Assembly (NCBI RefSeq): GCF_027587175.1
Contig: NZ_JAPCID010000005.1
Span: 124,001 to 188,000 of the forward strand
From: Solirubrobacter deserti
GTDB taxonomy: Bacteria > Actinomycetota > Thermoleophilia > Solirubrobacterales > Solirubrobacteraceae
DNA: 64,000 bases
Reading direction: 5' to 3'
Under the pieces are notes generated by a model. It saw only the letters and a program-made list of their open reading frames with translations. It was not told where the DNA came from and did not search any database. Below are positions 43,828 through 52,531 of this stretch, piece by piece. Each line of letters opens with the position of its first letter. The stretch's first letter is position 1. Position numbers and translations under genes: made by a program.

Positions 43828-44376
43828 ATGGACGAGGCGCAGATGGAACAGTCCGAATATGGACGAGTTGCGGCGAGCGAGGGCTGGTTCACGGTCAACG
43901 TCCGCGACGCCGCGTGGGTGCGCAACGAGTACTTCGGCGACGCCTGCATCTTCGAGGGCGACCAGGCCGGCTTCCCGCAGATCGGTTACACGCTGTGCGT
44001 CCTGCAGCCCGGTCAGCCGAACGGCATGTACCACCGCGAGGGCAACCAGGAGGACTTCCTCGTCCTGCAGGGCGAGGCGCTGCTGATCGTCGAGGGCCAG
44101 GAGCGGCGCCTGAAGGCCTGGGACTTCTTCCACTCACCGGCCGGCACCGAGCACATCCTCGTCGGCGCGGGCGACGGACCGTGCGTGGTCTTCGCGATCG
44201 GCGCGCGCGACAACGGCGACGACTCCACCGACACGCTCTACGTCCGCGACAAGACCGCGCTCAAGCACGGCGCCGGCCCGGAGCAGGACACGCCGCACTC
44301 CAAGGAGGCGTACGCGCCGTTCCCGAAGTGGGTCAACGGTCCGCCGCCGTCTTTCGACGGACTCCCGTTCGCCTGA
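43828..44376 (+). CDS. cupin-domain protein
   Basis: 182 residues. One cupin barrel: GMYHREGNQEDFLVLQGEALLIVEGQERRLKAWDFFHSPAGTEHILVGAGD, with His, Glu and later His as the probable metal ligands (the second His of the HxH pair is Glu/Asn-like). Small cupins range from isomerases and dioxygenases to sugar-binding proteins; none can be chosen here. Soluble, no signal peptide. Confidence 0.8.
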   Translation: MDEAQMEQSEYGRVAASEGWFTVNVRDAAWVRNEYFGDACIFEGDQAGFPQIGYTLCVLQPGQPNGMYHREGNQEDFLVLQGEALLIVEGQERRLKAWDFFHSPAGTEHILVGAGDGPCVVFAIGARDNGDDSTDTLYVRDKTALKHGAGPEQDTPHSKEAYAPFPKWVNGPPPSFDGLPFA

Positions 44377-44394
44377 CGCGCCTGCTTGATCCAA

Positions 44395-44406
44395 GCAACA
44401 TGTTGC
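44395..44406. promoter_or_regulatory. 12-bp perfect palindrome, possible operator
   Basis: GCAACATGTTGC lies between the cupin stop and the next gene (ATG 44426). Its symmetry and AT-rich centre are unusual here and suit a dimeric repressor, but no regulator is adjacent. Confidence 0.3.
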
Positions 44407-44425
44407 GCTGCGATCATCCTTGCCT

Positions 44426-44950
44426 ATGGACGACGAAGACAAGCCGAAGAGCTTCGAGGAGGCCCTCCGCGAGATCGCCGACGAGGTGCAGCGCGGAATT
44501 CAGCGCTTCCAGGCCGGCGAGTTCGAGGACGTCGCACGCTCGTACGGGATCGACACGGATCGTGCGAAGCGGTTCGTGGACGGCGCGGGTGAGTGGCTGC
44601 GCGCCCAGACGGAGAACCTTGGGGACGTCGGGTTCCCGATGCCGGCGCCGACGCCGAGCCCGTCGCCGGCCAAGAAGCCGACCTGGAACGACGATCCGCT
44701 GAGCGGCGCGGGTCCGGACCCGCTGGACATGCCGACCGACGAGCAGGGGCGAGCGCTCGCCGCGCTGGACTCGGGCCGGTGGACGATCGAGCCGGGCACG
44801 TCGATGCTCGCCGCGCACGGTGAGGGTCCCGGGCCGAGCGACGCGCTGGGCCTCGTGCGCGAGCTGCGCGTGCGGGACTGGATCGACGCTGACGGCGAGG
44901 TCACGCTCGTCGGTGGTGCCGCGCTGCGGCGCTGGCTCGAGCGCAACTAG
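44426..44950 (+). CDS. acidic cytoplasmic protein, unknown
   Basis: 174 residues. An N-terminal helical part (SFEEALREIADEVQRGIQRFQAGEFEDVARSYGIDTDRAKRFVDGAGEWLRAQTENL), a Pro-rich hinge (PMPAPTPSPSPAKKP), and a C-terminal helical domain (LGLVRELRVRDWIDADGEVTLVGGAALRRWL). No known domain. An upstream TTG at 44420 would add two residues; ATG 44426 is simpler. A hairpin terminator follows. Confidence 0.55.
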   Translation: MDDEDKPKSFEEALREIADEVQRGIQRFQAGEFEDVARSYGIDTDRAKRFVDGAGEWLRAQTENLGDVGFPMPAPTPSPSPAKKPTWNDDPLSGAGPDPLDMPTDEQGRALAALDSGRWTIEPGTSMLAAHGEGPGPSDALGLVRELRVRDWIDADGEVTLVGGAALRRWLERN

Positions 44951-44994
44951 CCGCGCTTTCGAGGCGCCCGGCGCGCCGGTCGCGTCGGGCGGGT

Positions 44995-45029
44995 GGTCAC
45001 TTGGGGCCCTATGCGGGCCTCAACTGACC
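44995..45029. terminator. long imperfect hairpin between convergent genes
   Basis: 15-base arms (44995-45009 and 45015-45029) pair with one C-C mismatch and one G-T wobble around TATGC. Placed between two convergent genes, it is a likely bidirectional terminator. Confidence 0.55.
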
Positions 45030-45072
45030 AGGGGCCGGCCCGCCGGGGCGGAGGACCGGCCGGTCTCTCCTC

Positions 45073-45762
45073 CTAGCGGGACGGCTTGCCCCGCTCCTTG
45101 TCCGGCTTGCCGGACTTGTCCTTGTCGTGCCCGCGGGCGTTGCCGCGCGGCGCCTCGTCGCTCTTGCCGTGCGGCGCGTCCTCGCTCTTGCCGCGCGGGG
45201 TGTCCGCCGGCGGGGCCTCGGGCTCGGACGGCGCGCCGGCCGGCGCGACCGGCTTGCTCGGCGACGGCTTCCCCGGCTTGCCCTGCTTGCCGGGCTTGGC
45301 CTTGGGCGTGTTGAGCCGGGCACACAGGATCAGCTCGCCCGCCGATCCGTCGGCCTCGGCACGGAAGACGCCGACGAAGTAGCGCTTCGTGCGGTCCACC
45401 GTGAACGTGCGCGACCGGGCGGCGGCGTTGCCGGTCCCGGAACGGGAGGTCTTGAGCTTGCGGTACGTCCAGCCGGAGACGTCCACGCCACCGGGCGCGT
45501 CCGCAGCGCACGCGGAGGGCGCGGACTGCAGCCGGTAGACGTACGTCGTCCGCGGCGCCAGCCGCCGCACGTGCACGGAGAGCTTGTCGTTGCGCTTGCC
45601 GTCGACGAGGTGGACCTTGCCGAAGTTGCCGGTGACGTAGTCGCCGTCGGCACCGACGTAGGTGAACGTTCCCTTGTAGACCTTCGCCTTGGGCTTGGCG
45701 AGCGCGGCCCCTGGAGCCACGAGCAGTGAGCCTGCCGCGAGCAGCGCGATCGTTGTCTTCAT
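45073..45762 (-). CDS. secreted protein with a Lys/Pro/Gly-rich tail
   Basis: 229 residues. Signal peptide (to about ALAK), then an Ig-like/fibronectin-like beta domain (VYKGTFTYVGADGDYVTGNFGKV; SVHVRRLAPRTTYVYRL) with two Cys, and from about 150 a low-complexity tail of PGKQGKPGKPSPSKP and PRGKSEDAPHGKSDEAPRG repeats. The tail may bind anionic wall polymers. Function unknown. Confidence 0.65.
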   Translation of the reverse strand: MKTTIALLAAGSLLVAPGAALAKPKAKVYKGTFTYVGADGDYVTGNFGKVHLVDGKRNDKLSVHVRRLAPRTTYVYRLQSAPSACAADAPGGVDVSGWTYRKLKTSRSGTGNAAARSRTFTVDRTKRYFVGVFRAEADGSAGELILCARLNTPKAKPGKQGKPGKPSPSKPVAPAGAPSEPEAPPADTPRGKSEDAPHGKSDEAPRGNARGHDKDKSGKPDKERGKPSR

Positions 45763-45801
45763 GTCCGCACAACGGGCGACCGCCGCGAGGGTCGGTTCAA
45801 T

Positions 45802-46206
45802 ATGTCAACGACGATGGACACCGCTCCCGTTCGCATCGACAAGTGGTTGTGGGCCGCGCGCCTGGTCAAGACGCGCGCGCTGGCCGTCGACGCCCTCCGC
45901 GGAGGCCGGGTGAAGCTCAACGGCGCCCCCGCCAAACCCAGCAAGGACGTCAAGCCGGGCGACGAGATCGAGTTCAGCCAGGGCGTGATCCGGATCACCG
46001 CCCGCATCAACGGCACGGCAGAGCGACGGCTCCCGGCGAGCGCGGCGCAGCAGCTCTACACCGAGACCGAGGACTCCAGGACCGAGCGGGAGCGCCGCAT
46101 CGCCGAGATGAAGATGACGCGCCCGCAGGGCGTGGACCGCAACGCGCGACCGACCAAGCGCGACCGCCGCCAGTTCGAGAAGCTCCGCGGCCGCGACGAG
46201 TACTGA
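45802..46206 (+). CDS. S4-domain RNA-binding protein (Hsp15-like)
   Basis: 134 residues. The N-terminal S4 fold is clear: RIDKWLWAARLVKTRALAVDALRGGRVKLNGAPAKPSKDVKPGDEIEF, with a basic C-terminal helix (RTERERRIAEMKMTRPQG...RRQFEKLRGRDEY). Hsp15 homologues bind stalled 50S subunits with nascent chain (family knowledge). The start may be ATG 45814, four codons later, which leaves a TATGTC 7 nt upstream. Confidence 0.85.
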   Translation: MSTTMDTAPVRIDKWLWAARLVKTRALAVDALRGGRVKLNGAPAKPSKDVKPGDEIEFSQGVIRITARINGTAERRLPASAAQQLYTETEDSRTERERRIAEMKMTRPQGVDRNARPTKRDRRQFEKLRGRDEY

Positions 46207-46207
46207 C

Positions 46208-47830
46208 CTACGGCGGAAGCCGCACGCCGGTCCGGGCGACCCGGAACCAGCGCGCCGCGTACGGCTCCAGCTGGAGCGTCGCGGGCAGATCATGGTCGGA
46301 GTGGTCGAACAGGTCGACGAGCCGCTCGCCGTCGCCCACCGGCAGCGAGACCGTCGCCGGCGAGCCGGACAGCTCGTGCACGCACACGATCGTCGCGTCC
46401 TCCCAGTCCACCCGGTGCGCGAACACGGACTCCGCGCCGCTCTCCAGCAACGTCAGCGACCCGAACCCGAGCTCCGGGCACTCGCGCCGGCGCCGGATCA
46501 GCCGCTCGAACCAGTTCAGCAGCGACCCCGGATCGCGCCGCTGGTCGGTCACGTTCACCCGCTCGGGCCCGAACGCGCCCTCGACCATCGGCCGGCGCGG
46601 TGAGACGCCGGGCAGCGTGAAGCCGCCGTCGCGCGCCCACTGCATCGGCGCGCGCACCGCGTAGCGCCCCTCGATGTCGACGTTCTCGGCCATCCCGATC
46701 TCCTCGCCGTAGAACAGGACCGGCGTCCCGGGGAGCGAGAACGCGAGCGAGTACACCATCCGCAGCGCGCGCTCGTCGCCCTCGAGCATCGTGGGGAGCC
46801 GCCGCCGCAGCCCGCGCCCGTACAGCTGCAGCGACTCGTCCGGCCCGAAGCGAGCGAACACCTCCGCGCGCTCCTCCTCGCTCAACTTGTCCAGCGTCAG
46901 CTCGTCGTGGTTGCGCACGAAGCGCCCCAGAGACGCCGCGGCCGGGATCTTCGGATACGACGAGAGCGCCTTCGTCAGCGGCTCCGCCGATCCCCGCGCC
47001 AGCGACAGGTACAGCGCCTGGTTGCCGATGAAGTCGAGCACCATGTGCAGCTCGTCGCCGTCCTCATCCCCGAGAAACGCGCGCGTCTGCTCGGCCGGCA
47101 GGTTGACCTCGCCGAGCAGCACCGCCTCGCCGACCCGCCGGTTCACGTAGGAGCGCAGGTCGCGGATGATCTGGTGCGGATCGTCGAGCACGCCTTCGAT
47201 CAGGAACGGGACCGCGTCCACGCGGAAGCCGCTCAAACCCTGCTCGAGCCAGAAGCCGAGCACCTGCGCGAGTTCGTCGCGCACGGCGGGATTGGCCAGG
47301 TTCAGGTCGGGCTGGTGCTTGTAGAAGCGGTGCTGGTAGTACTGGCCGGCCTTGCGGTCGTAGGTCCAGTTGGACGTCTCGGCGTCCGGGAACACGAGGT
47401 CGCCCGGCTTCTCGGGCGGCTTCTCGTCGACCCACACGTAGAAGTCCCGGTACGGGGAGTCCTTGGACGACCGCGCCGCCTGGAACCACGGGTGCTGATC
47501 GGACGTGTGGTTCATGACGAAGTCGACGATCACGCGGATGCCGCGGTCGCGGCACGTGCGGACGAGCTCGACGAAGTCACCGAGCGTCCCCATCGACGAG
47601 TCCACCGCGTAGAAGTCGGTGATGTCGTAGCCGTCGTCGCGGTTCGGCGACGGGTAGAACGGCATCAGCCACAGCACGCTCACCCCGAGCCCGGCCAGGT
47701 AGTCGACGCGCTCGGTCAGCCCGAGCAGGTCGCCGCAGCCGTCACCGTCGGAGTCGAAGAACATCTCGACGTCGAGGCAGTAGACGACCGCGTTCTTCCA
47801 CCACAGGTCGCTCGAGGTCTTGACGCTCAT
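46208..47830 (-). CDS. GH13 alpha-amylase-family enzyme (trehalose synthase-like)
   Basis: 540 residues. The catalytic barrel motifs are present: VDFVMNHTSD, GFRVDAVPFL (nucleophile Asp), LLGEVNLP (acid/base Glu) and FVRNHDELT (transition-state Asp). The N-terminus WWKNAVVYCLDVEMFFDSDGDGCGDLLGL and the QYYQHRFYKHQPDLNLANP stretch resemble trehalose synthase and related GH13 transglycosidases. Cytoplasmic. ATG 47830 overlaps the stop of the LLM oxidoreductase by four bases; the two are one operon. The exact substrate (maltose/trehalose or a glucoside) is not settled. Confidence 0.85.
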   Translation of the reverse strand: MSVKTSSDLWWKNAVVYCLDVEMFFDSDGDGCGDLLGLTERVDYLAGLGVSVLWLMPFYPSPNRDDGYDITDFYAVDSSMGTLGDFVELVRTCRDRGIRVIVDFVMNHTSDQHPWFQAARSSKDSPYRDFYVWVDEKPPEKPGDLVFPDAETSNWTYDRKAGQYYQHRFYKHQPDLNLANPAVRDELAQVLGFWLEQGLSGFRVDAVPFLIEGVLDDPHQIIRDLRSYVNRRVGEAVLLGEVNLPAEQTRAFLGDEDGDELHMVLDFIGNQALYLSLARGSAEPLTKALSSYPKIPAAASLGRFVRNHDELTLDKLSEEERAEVFARFGPDESLQLYGRGLRRRLPTMLEGDERALRMVYSLAFSLPGTPVLFYGEEIGMAENVDIEGRYAVRAPMQWARDGGFTLPGVSPRRPMVEGAFGPERVNVTDQRRDPGSLLNWFERLIRRRRECPELGFGSLTLLESGAESVFAHRVDWEDATIVCVHELSGSPATVSLPVGDGERLVDLFDHSDHDLPATLQLEPYAARWFRVARTGVRLPP

Positions 47831-48780
47831 GCCGGCAGCTCCGGCAGCACGTGCTCACCGAACGCGTCGATGAACGCGTCCAGGTCCTGGCCGACATGGT
47901 GCAGCGCGATGTCGGTGAACCCGAGCGCCGCGAACTCCTGCAGCCACGCGACGTGCTGCTGGAGGTCGGAGGAGATCAGCACCTTGCCGTCCAGGTCCTC
48001 GGGCCGGACGAAGGCCGCCGCCGCATCGAACGCCTCGGGCGTGTCCAGGTCCCAGCACACCGGCGGGTCGGTCAGGTTGGTGCGCCACTGGTCGAAGGCG
48101 ACCGCGCGCGCCTCCTGCTCGGTCGGCGCCCACGACAGGTGCACCTGCAGGACCAGGCGCGCGTCGCGGCGCCCGAACGCGTCGAGCATCCGCTGCAGCT
48201 GCTCGACCGGCGCGTTCACCGTGGCCAGCCCGTCCGCCCACTCGGCGCCCCACGCGGCCGTCTTCTCGCTCACGGCCGCCACGAGCAGCTCCGGTGGCGT
48301 TTCGGGCAGCGTCCACAACTTCGCGCGATCGACGGTCACCAGGCCGTAGTGACTGACCTCCTCGCCCGCGAACAGCGCCCGCATGACGTCCACGCACTCG
48401 CGCAGCCGCTCGTTGCGGGTCTCCTTGGCGGGCCAGCCCTCACCCGTGATGTGCTCGTTGGCGGCCTCGCCCGACCCGAGCGCGACCCACAGCCGCTCCG
48501 GGAACATCTCGCACAGCGTCGCCGCGGCCTGCGCGATGATCGCCGGGTGGTAGCGCTGTCCCGGCGCGTTGACGACGCCGAACGGCAGCGACGTCTGCGC
48601 CAGCGCCGCGCCCAGGAACGACCACGCGAACCCGGACTCGCCCTGGCGCTCGCTCCAGGGCGCGAAGTGGTCGGAGGACATGCCGCCCGTGAAGCCGGCT
48701 TGCTCGGCTCTGACGATCGACTTCAGCAGGCGGGAGGGAGGGATCTGCTCGTGCGAGCAGTGCAGGGCGATCCGGGGCAC
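47827..48780 (-). CDS. LLM-class flavin-dependent oxidoreductase
   Basis: 317 residues of the luciferase-like monooxygenase barrel (RLLKSIVRAEQAGFTGGMSSDHFAPW; LWVALGSGEAANEHITGEGWP; LLVAAVSEKTAAWGAEWADGL). Actinobacterial members often use F420 and some reverted to FMN; the TIGR03885-type resemblance favours the latter, not proven. GTG 48780 gives PRIALHCSHEQI. Coupled to the GH13 gene, suggesting a sugar-related role that I cannot specify. Confidence 0.8.
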   Translation of the reverse strand: MPRIALHCSHEQIPPSRLLKSIVRAEQAGFTGGMSSDHFAPWSERQGESGFAWSFLGAALAQTSLPFGVVNAPGQRYHPAIIAQAAATLCEMFPERLWVALGSGEAANEHITGEGWPAKETRNERLRECVDVMRALFAGEEVSHYGLVTVDRAKLWTLPETPPELLVAAVSEKTAAWGAEWADGLATVNAPVEQLQRMLDAFGRRDARLVLQVHLSWAPTEQEARAVAFDQWRTNLTDPPVCWDLDTPEAFDAAAAFVRPEDLDGKVLISSDLQQHVAWLQEFAALGFTDIALHHVGQDLDAFIDAFGEHVLPELPA

Positions 48781-48803
48781 GGTGCCCCGTCTACCCGGGC
48801 CCG

Positions 48804-48809
48804 TAAGCT
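48804..48809 (+). promoter_or_regulatory. leaderless -10 box of the GNAT gene
   Basis: TAAGCT, 8 nt before GTG 48818. Confidence 0.4.
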
Positions 48810-48817
48810 CTAAGCGC

Positions 48818-49603
48818 GTGACGATCCGGCGCGCCGCAGCGGACGACATCGAGCCCGCGCTGGCCGTGATGAGCGAGGCGTTCGGCATCGAGCTGCGCGC
48901 GCCGACGGTGCACACGCTGGTCGCCTCCTCCCCGGACGGGACGCTGCTCGTGGCCGAGGAGGACGGCGTCGTGGTCGGCACGGCGGCGTCGGTCACGTTC
49001 GGGCCGTCCGGCTGGCTCGGGGGCATCACCGTGGCGCCGTCCGCGCGCGGCCGCGGGCTCGGCCGTGCGCTGACCGAGGCCGCGATCGATGCCCTGGGCG
49101 AACGCGAGACCGTCCTGCTGCTCGCGAGCACGCTCGGCCGCCCGCTCTACGAGAAGCTCGGCTTCGAGCCGGAGGGCCTGTACCGCGTGTTCAGCTCGGG
49201 CGCTGCCCGGCCGGAGAAGACGGTCGAGCTGCGCGACGTGCGCGAGGAGGACCGCGAAGCGGTGCTGGCCCTGGACCGCTCGGCCACGGGCGAGGACCGC
49301 TCGCTCGCGGTCCTCGCTTCCCTGGAGGGCGCGGTCGCGACGTCGGACCTGTCGGCAGTGGCGCTGCGCCCGCCGTGGGGCGCGCTCCCGATCGTCGGCG
49401 ACCCGGCGGGCGCGACGACGCTCCTCGCGTCGCTGATCCGGCCCGGCCTGCGCGTGGCCGTGCCGGAGGGCAACCGCGCCGCGGTGCAGCTGCTCCAGCT
49501 GCTGGGCCGCGAGGTCGAGCCGGTCACGCGCATGCGGCGCGGACCGGCCCTGGACTGGCACCCCGAGCGCGTCTGGGGCGTGTTCTCGCTGTTCTTCGGC
49601 TGA
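48818..49603 (+). CDS. two-domain GNAT-like acetyltransferase
   Basis: 261 residues. N-terminal GNAT domain (IRRAAADDIEPALAVMSEAF; TVAPSARGRGLGRALTEAAIDALGERE; LYEKLGFEPEG), followed by a second, weaker GNAT-like half (YitH/HolE-type: VELRDVREEDREAVLALDRSATGEDRS...GLRVAVPEGNRAAVQLLQLLG). The acetyl-CoA loop is in the first half. Substrate unknown. Start GTG 48818; a longer upstream frame lacks family similarity. Confidence 0.8.
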   Translation: MTIRRAAADDIEPALAVMSEAFGIELRAPTVHTLVASSPDGTLLVAEEDGVVVGTAASVTFGPSGWLGGITVAPSARGRGLGRALTEAAIDALGERETVLLLASTLGRPLYEKLGFEPEGLYRVFSSGAARPEKTVELRDVREEDREAVLALDRSATGEDRSLAVLASLEGAVATSDLSAVALRPPWGALPIVGDPAGATTLLASLIRPGLRVAVPEGNRAAVQLLQLLGREVEPVTRMRRGPALDWHPERVWGVFSLFFG

Positions 49604-49607
49604 GCGC

Positions 49608-50213
49608 CTATTCGTCCGGCTGCGCCGGCGCCTCGGCGGGTTCGGCCTGTTGGCCGCGCGAGTCGTCGAGCAGCGTGTTCATGTCCGGCGCGCCGTCTTC
49701 GGCGGGCTCGCGCCGCACCGACAGCAGGCGCTCGTTGCCGAAGCGCATCATCGCGACCGTGTAGGCGAACACGGGCACGTCGTGACGGGAGGCGAGCCAG
49801 TCGATCGTGGTCAACGCCCGCGGGTCGTAGCCGCCCGCGATCAGCACGAGCGACGGGGACTCGGCGCCGTCGACGGCCTCCAGGCCGGGATCGACGGAGA
49901 CGAGGCGCTCGCGGTCCCAGGCGGCGACGTCGGCCGCGGCCCCGAGCGCGCGCCCGAGCTGCCACTCGACGGTGTCGCCTGTCACGAGGATCACGACGAC
50001 GCGGTTGCGGGTCTCGTCGAAGCCGAGCAGGTCCACGTAGGGGACGGGCTCACGCGAGAGCAGGCGGATGCCGTTCAGGCCGAGCTCGGCCGAGAAGGCG
50101 TCCCACGAGGACGTGATGAGGCCGAGCAGCTCCTCGCGGTCCGGCGGGCTCTCCATGAGCCCTGACGCCTGTGGCGCCACGAGCGTCCCGGAAGTCTCAT
50201 CGATGCGCAGCAC
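49608..50213 (-). CDS. unknown protein, possibly an inactive nuclease-fold domain
   Basis: 201 residues, soluble. The core, PYVDLLGFDETRNRVVVILVTGDTVEWQLGRALGAAADV, has the D...(E/V)x(K) strand pattern of PDDEXK nucleases but lacks the Lys (VVVILV), so any nuclease activity is doubtful. A second part, LVLIAGGYDPRALTTIDWLAS, and an acidic tail follow. GTG 50213 has AAGGAGG 10 nt upstream. Function not recognised. Confidence 0.55.
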   Translation of the reverse strand: MLRIDETSGTLVAPQASGLMESPPDREELLGLITSSWDAFSAELGLNGIRLLSREPVPYVDLLGFDETRNRVVVILVTGDTVEWQLGRALGAAADVAAWDRERLVSVDPGLEAVDGAESPSLVLIAGGYDPRALTTIDWLASRHDVPVFAYTVAMMRFGNERLLSVRREPAEDGAPDMNTLLDDSRGQQAEPAEAPAQPDE

Positions 50214-50252
50214 GGCGTCACAGCCTCCTTGGCCAGGTCGGGACCCCGAAGC

Positions 50253-50834
50253 CTAACCGAGCGTCACCGGCTCGCCGAGCACGATGCGGCCCGCCTCGAC
50301 CACCCGGGCCTCGATCCCGGGCCCGTCGGCGCGGGAGGCGACGAGCTTCAGGCGCACGCCATCGCGGAAGATCAGCTCGGTCCCGCCCCAGCCGCCGCCC
50401 TCGGGGAGCCGCAGCCCGAGCTGGACGTTCACGCCGGCGATAGCCCGCTGCATCGGCGGTGCGACCGTCGCGACGATCACGCCGCGCGCGTGGTCGAGGT
50501 CGCGCACGAGGTCGATCGTCCGGCCGAGCGAACGCTGCAGCGCGAACTCCAGCCGCGGGTCGCCCCACAGAAACGCCTTCCCCGCGTGCGTGAGGGTCGG
50601 GTACGGCGCTGGCTTGTGCGGGTCGATCGCGCCGTCGGGATAGAACGGGTACGCCGCCGACCACTGCGCGAGCTCGGGCAGGTCCTGGACCGACAGCCGG
50701 CCCTCGGGCCCCGCGGCGTAGTGCTGCCGGTCACCCGCGACGCCGCGGGCGTCGATCTGGGTCGAGCGCAGCTGCTCGCCCGCCATCCCGACCACGGGGA
50801 ACCGCCACAGCCCTTGGACGAATCCGCTGGTCAT
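50253..50834 (-). CDS. MOSC-domain protein
   Basis: 193 residues. The MOSC N-terminal beta-barrel signature is seen (LWRFPVVGMAGEQLRSTQIDARGVAGDRQHYA), and the C-terminal barrel with GVNVQLGLRLPEGGGWGGTELIFRDG. MOSC proteins bind or deliver the molybdenum cofactor sulfur, or reduce N-hydroxylated compounds; the catalytic Cys cannot be located with confidence. Divergent from glpD with 29 bases between starts. Confidence 0.75.
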   Translation of the reverse strand: MTSGFVQGLWRFPVVGMAGEQLRSTQIDARGVAGDRQHYAAGPEGRLSVQDLPELAQWSAAYPFYPDGAIDPHKPAPYPTLTHAGKAFLWGDPRLEFALQRSLGRTIDLVRDLDHARGVIVATVAPPMQRAIAGVNVQLGLRLPEGGGWGGTELIFRDGVRLKLVASRADGPGIEARVVEAGRIVLGEPVTLG

Positions 50835-50849
50835 CGACCGCCAGAACGG

Positions 50850-50855
50850 TAACGT
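50850..50855 (+). promoter_or_regulatory. leaderless -10 box of glpD
   Basis: TAACGT, 8 nt before GTG 50864. Confidence 0.45.
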
Positions 50856-50863
50856 GCGGTCGC

Positions 50864-52477
50864 GTGCTGCCCCGCGCCGACGCCGTCGCCTCGCTCACCC
50901 GGGAGCCGTTCGACGTGCTGGTCATCGGCGGCGGGATCACGGGCGCGGGCGTCGCGCTGGACGCGGCCACGCGCGGGTACTCGGTCGCGCTCGTCGAGCG
51001 CAACGACTACGCCGGCGGGACCAGCTCACGCTCGTCCAAGCTCGTCCACGGCGGCCTGCGCTATCTGCAGAACTTCGACCTCGGCCTGGTCCGCGAGGCG
51101 CTGCTCGAGCGCCAGATCAACGTCAACCTCGCGCCCTGGCTGACCAAGCCGCTGCCGCTGATCGTCCCCGCGTTCGAGGGCCAGCGGCTGGACCGGATCG
51201 TCGGCCTGGGCCTGAACGCCTACGACGTGATGTCCGTCGACCGGATCCGCCGCCGGCGCCGCCGGGACGACAGCGACTGGAGCCCGGCACGCCACCGGAT
51301 CATCCCAGGCGAGGAGGTCGCGCAGCTCCTTCCGGCGTTGGAGGGCCGCGCGCCGACGAGCGGCTACCTGTTCTACGACTGCCAGACCGACGACTCCCGT
51401 CTGGTCCTCACGGTCCTGGCCGAGGCGGAGCGGTTCGGCGTCGTGGCCGCGAACCGGGTCGAGGTCCTGGAGCTGCTCGAGGACGGCGGCCGCGCGATCG
51501 GCGCGCGCGTGCGGGACGCGGAAGCGGGCGAGGAGCTCGAGATCCGGGCGAGCACGATCGTCAACGCCACCGGCGTGTGGGCCGACCGTCTGCGCCCCGC
51601 CGAGCTCCACGACGAGGCCGAGGTGCCCGTCATCCGCCCGTCGCGCGGCACCCACATCATCGTCGACGGCGACCGGCTCCCGATGACCGCCGGCGCGATC
51701 GTTCCCGCGGGCGCCGGCCGGACGATCTTCGTGCTGCCGTGGCTCGGCCAGACCCTGATCGGCACCACCGACACCGACCACAGCGGCGACGTCGTGCACG
51801 TCCGCCCGACCGAGGAGGACGTCGACTACCTGCTCGACGCTGTCAACGGGTTCTTCGCCACGAGCCTCACGCCCGACGACCTCGCCGGGGCGTACGCGGG
51901 CGTGCGCCCGCTGATCTCGACCGGCGACCGCGGCAAGTCCGTCGACATCTCGCGCAAGGCCGAGCTGTACGAGACCTCGAGCGGGATGATCACCATCACC
52001 GGCGGCAAGCTCACGACCTGGCGGCGGATGGCCAAGCAGACCGTGGACCGGATCGTCGAGCGCGACGGCAGCGATGCCCGCTGCATCACGCACGAGCTGC
52101 CGCTCGGGATGGCGGTCGAACCCGACGACCTGGCCGCCCCGGAGTGGGCGCGCGAGCAGCTCGCGGGGCGCTACGGGCACGTCGCCCACGACGTGCTGGC
52201 CGCCGGCCCCGCCGAGCGGATCGTCGACGGGCGCCCGGACCTGCTGGCGGAGGTCGTCTACGCCGCCCGGCGCGAGCAGGCGCGCACGCTCGCGGACGTG
52301 CTGTTGCGCCGCACGCGGCTCGGTCTGACCGCCGCGCGCGCCCTGACGGCGCCCGTGCTCGAGCGCGTCGCGGGCGTGCTCGGCGACGAGCTCGGCTGGG
52401 ACGAGACGCGCCGCGCGCGCGAGCTCGACGCCTTCGCGCAGGAGGCCCGCGAAGAAGGCATCCTGCCCGCGCCGTAA
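50864..52477 (+). CDS. glpD: glycerol-3-phosphate dehydrogenase, FAD-dependent
   Basis: 537 residues. FAD-binding Rossmann motif DVLVIGGGITGAGVALDAATRG (about 17-38), GTSSRSSKLVHGGLRYL, and the DAO fold continuing to SGMITITGGKLTTWRRMA. Oxidises sn-glycerol 3-phosphate to dihydroxyacetone phosphate with quinone as acceptor, at the membrane. A C-terminal helical domain (ADVLLRRTRLGLTAARAL) is present and the length is normal for the family. No glpF or glpK in the window. Confidence 0.9.
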   Translation: MLPRADAVASLTREPFDVLVIGGGITGAGVALDAATRGYSVALVERNDYAGGTSSRSSKLVHGGLRYLQNFDLGLVREALLERQINVNLAPWLTKPLPLIVPAFEGQRLDRIVGLGLNAYDVMSVDRIRRRRRRDDSDWSPARHRIIPGEEVAQLLPALEGRAPTSGYLFYDCQTDDSRLVLTVLAEAERFGVVAANRVEVLELLEDGGRAIGARVRDAEAGEELEIRASTIVNATGVWADRLRPAELHDEAEVPVIRPSRGTHIIVDGDRLPMTAGAIVPAGAGRTIFVLPWLGQTLIGTTDTDHSGDVVHVRPTEEDVDYLLDAVNGFFATSLTPDDLAGAYAGVRPLISTGDRGKSVDISRKAELYETSSGMITITGGKLTTWRRMAKQTVDRIVERDGSDARCITHELPLGMAVEPDDLAAPEWAREQLAGRYGHVAHDVLAAGPAERIVDGRPDLLAEVVYAARREQARTLADVLLRRTRLGLTAARALTAPVLERVAGVLGDELGWDETRRARELDAFAQEAREEGILPAP

Positions 52478-52531
52478 CTTTCGGGGTTCCCGCCGGTTGA
52501 GAGCGGCGGAGCCCATCGACCCGGAGCCGTT

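Noticed and set aside
48778-48800. TAGACG as -10 of the LLM gene
   Set aside because: Last base is not T; too weak.
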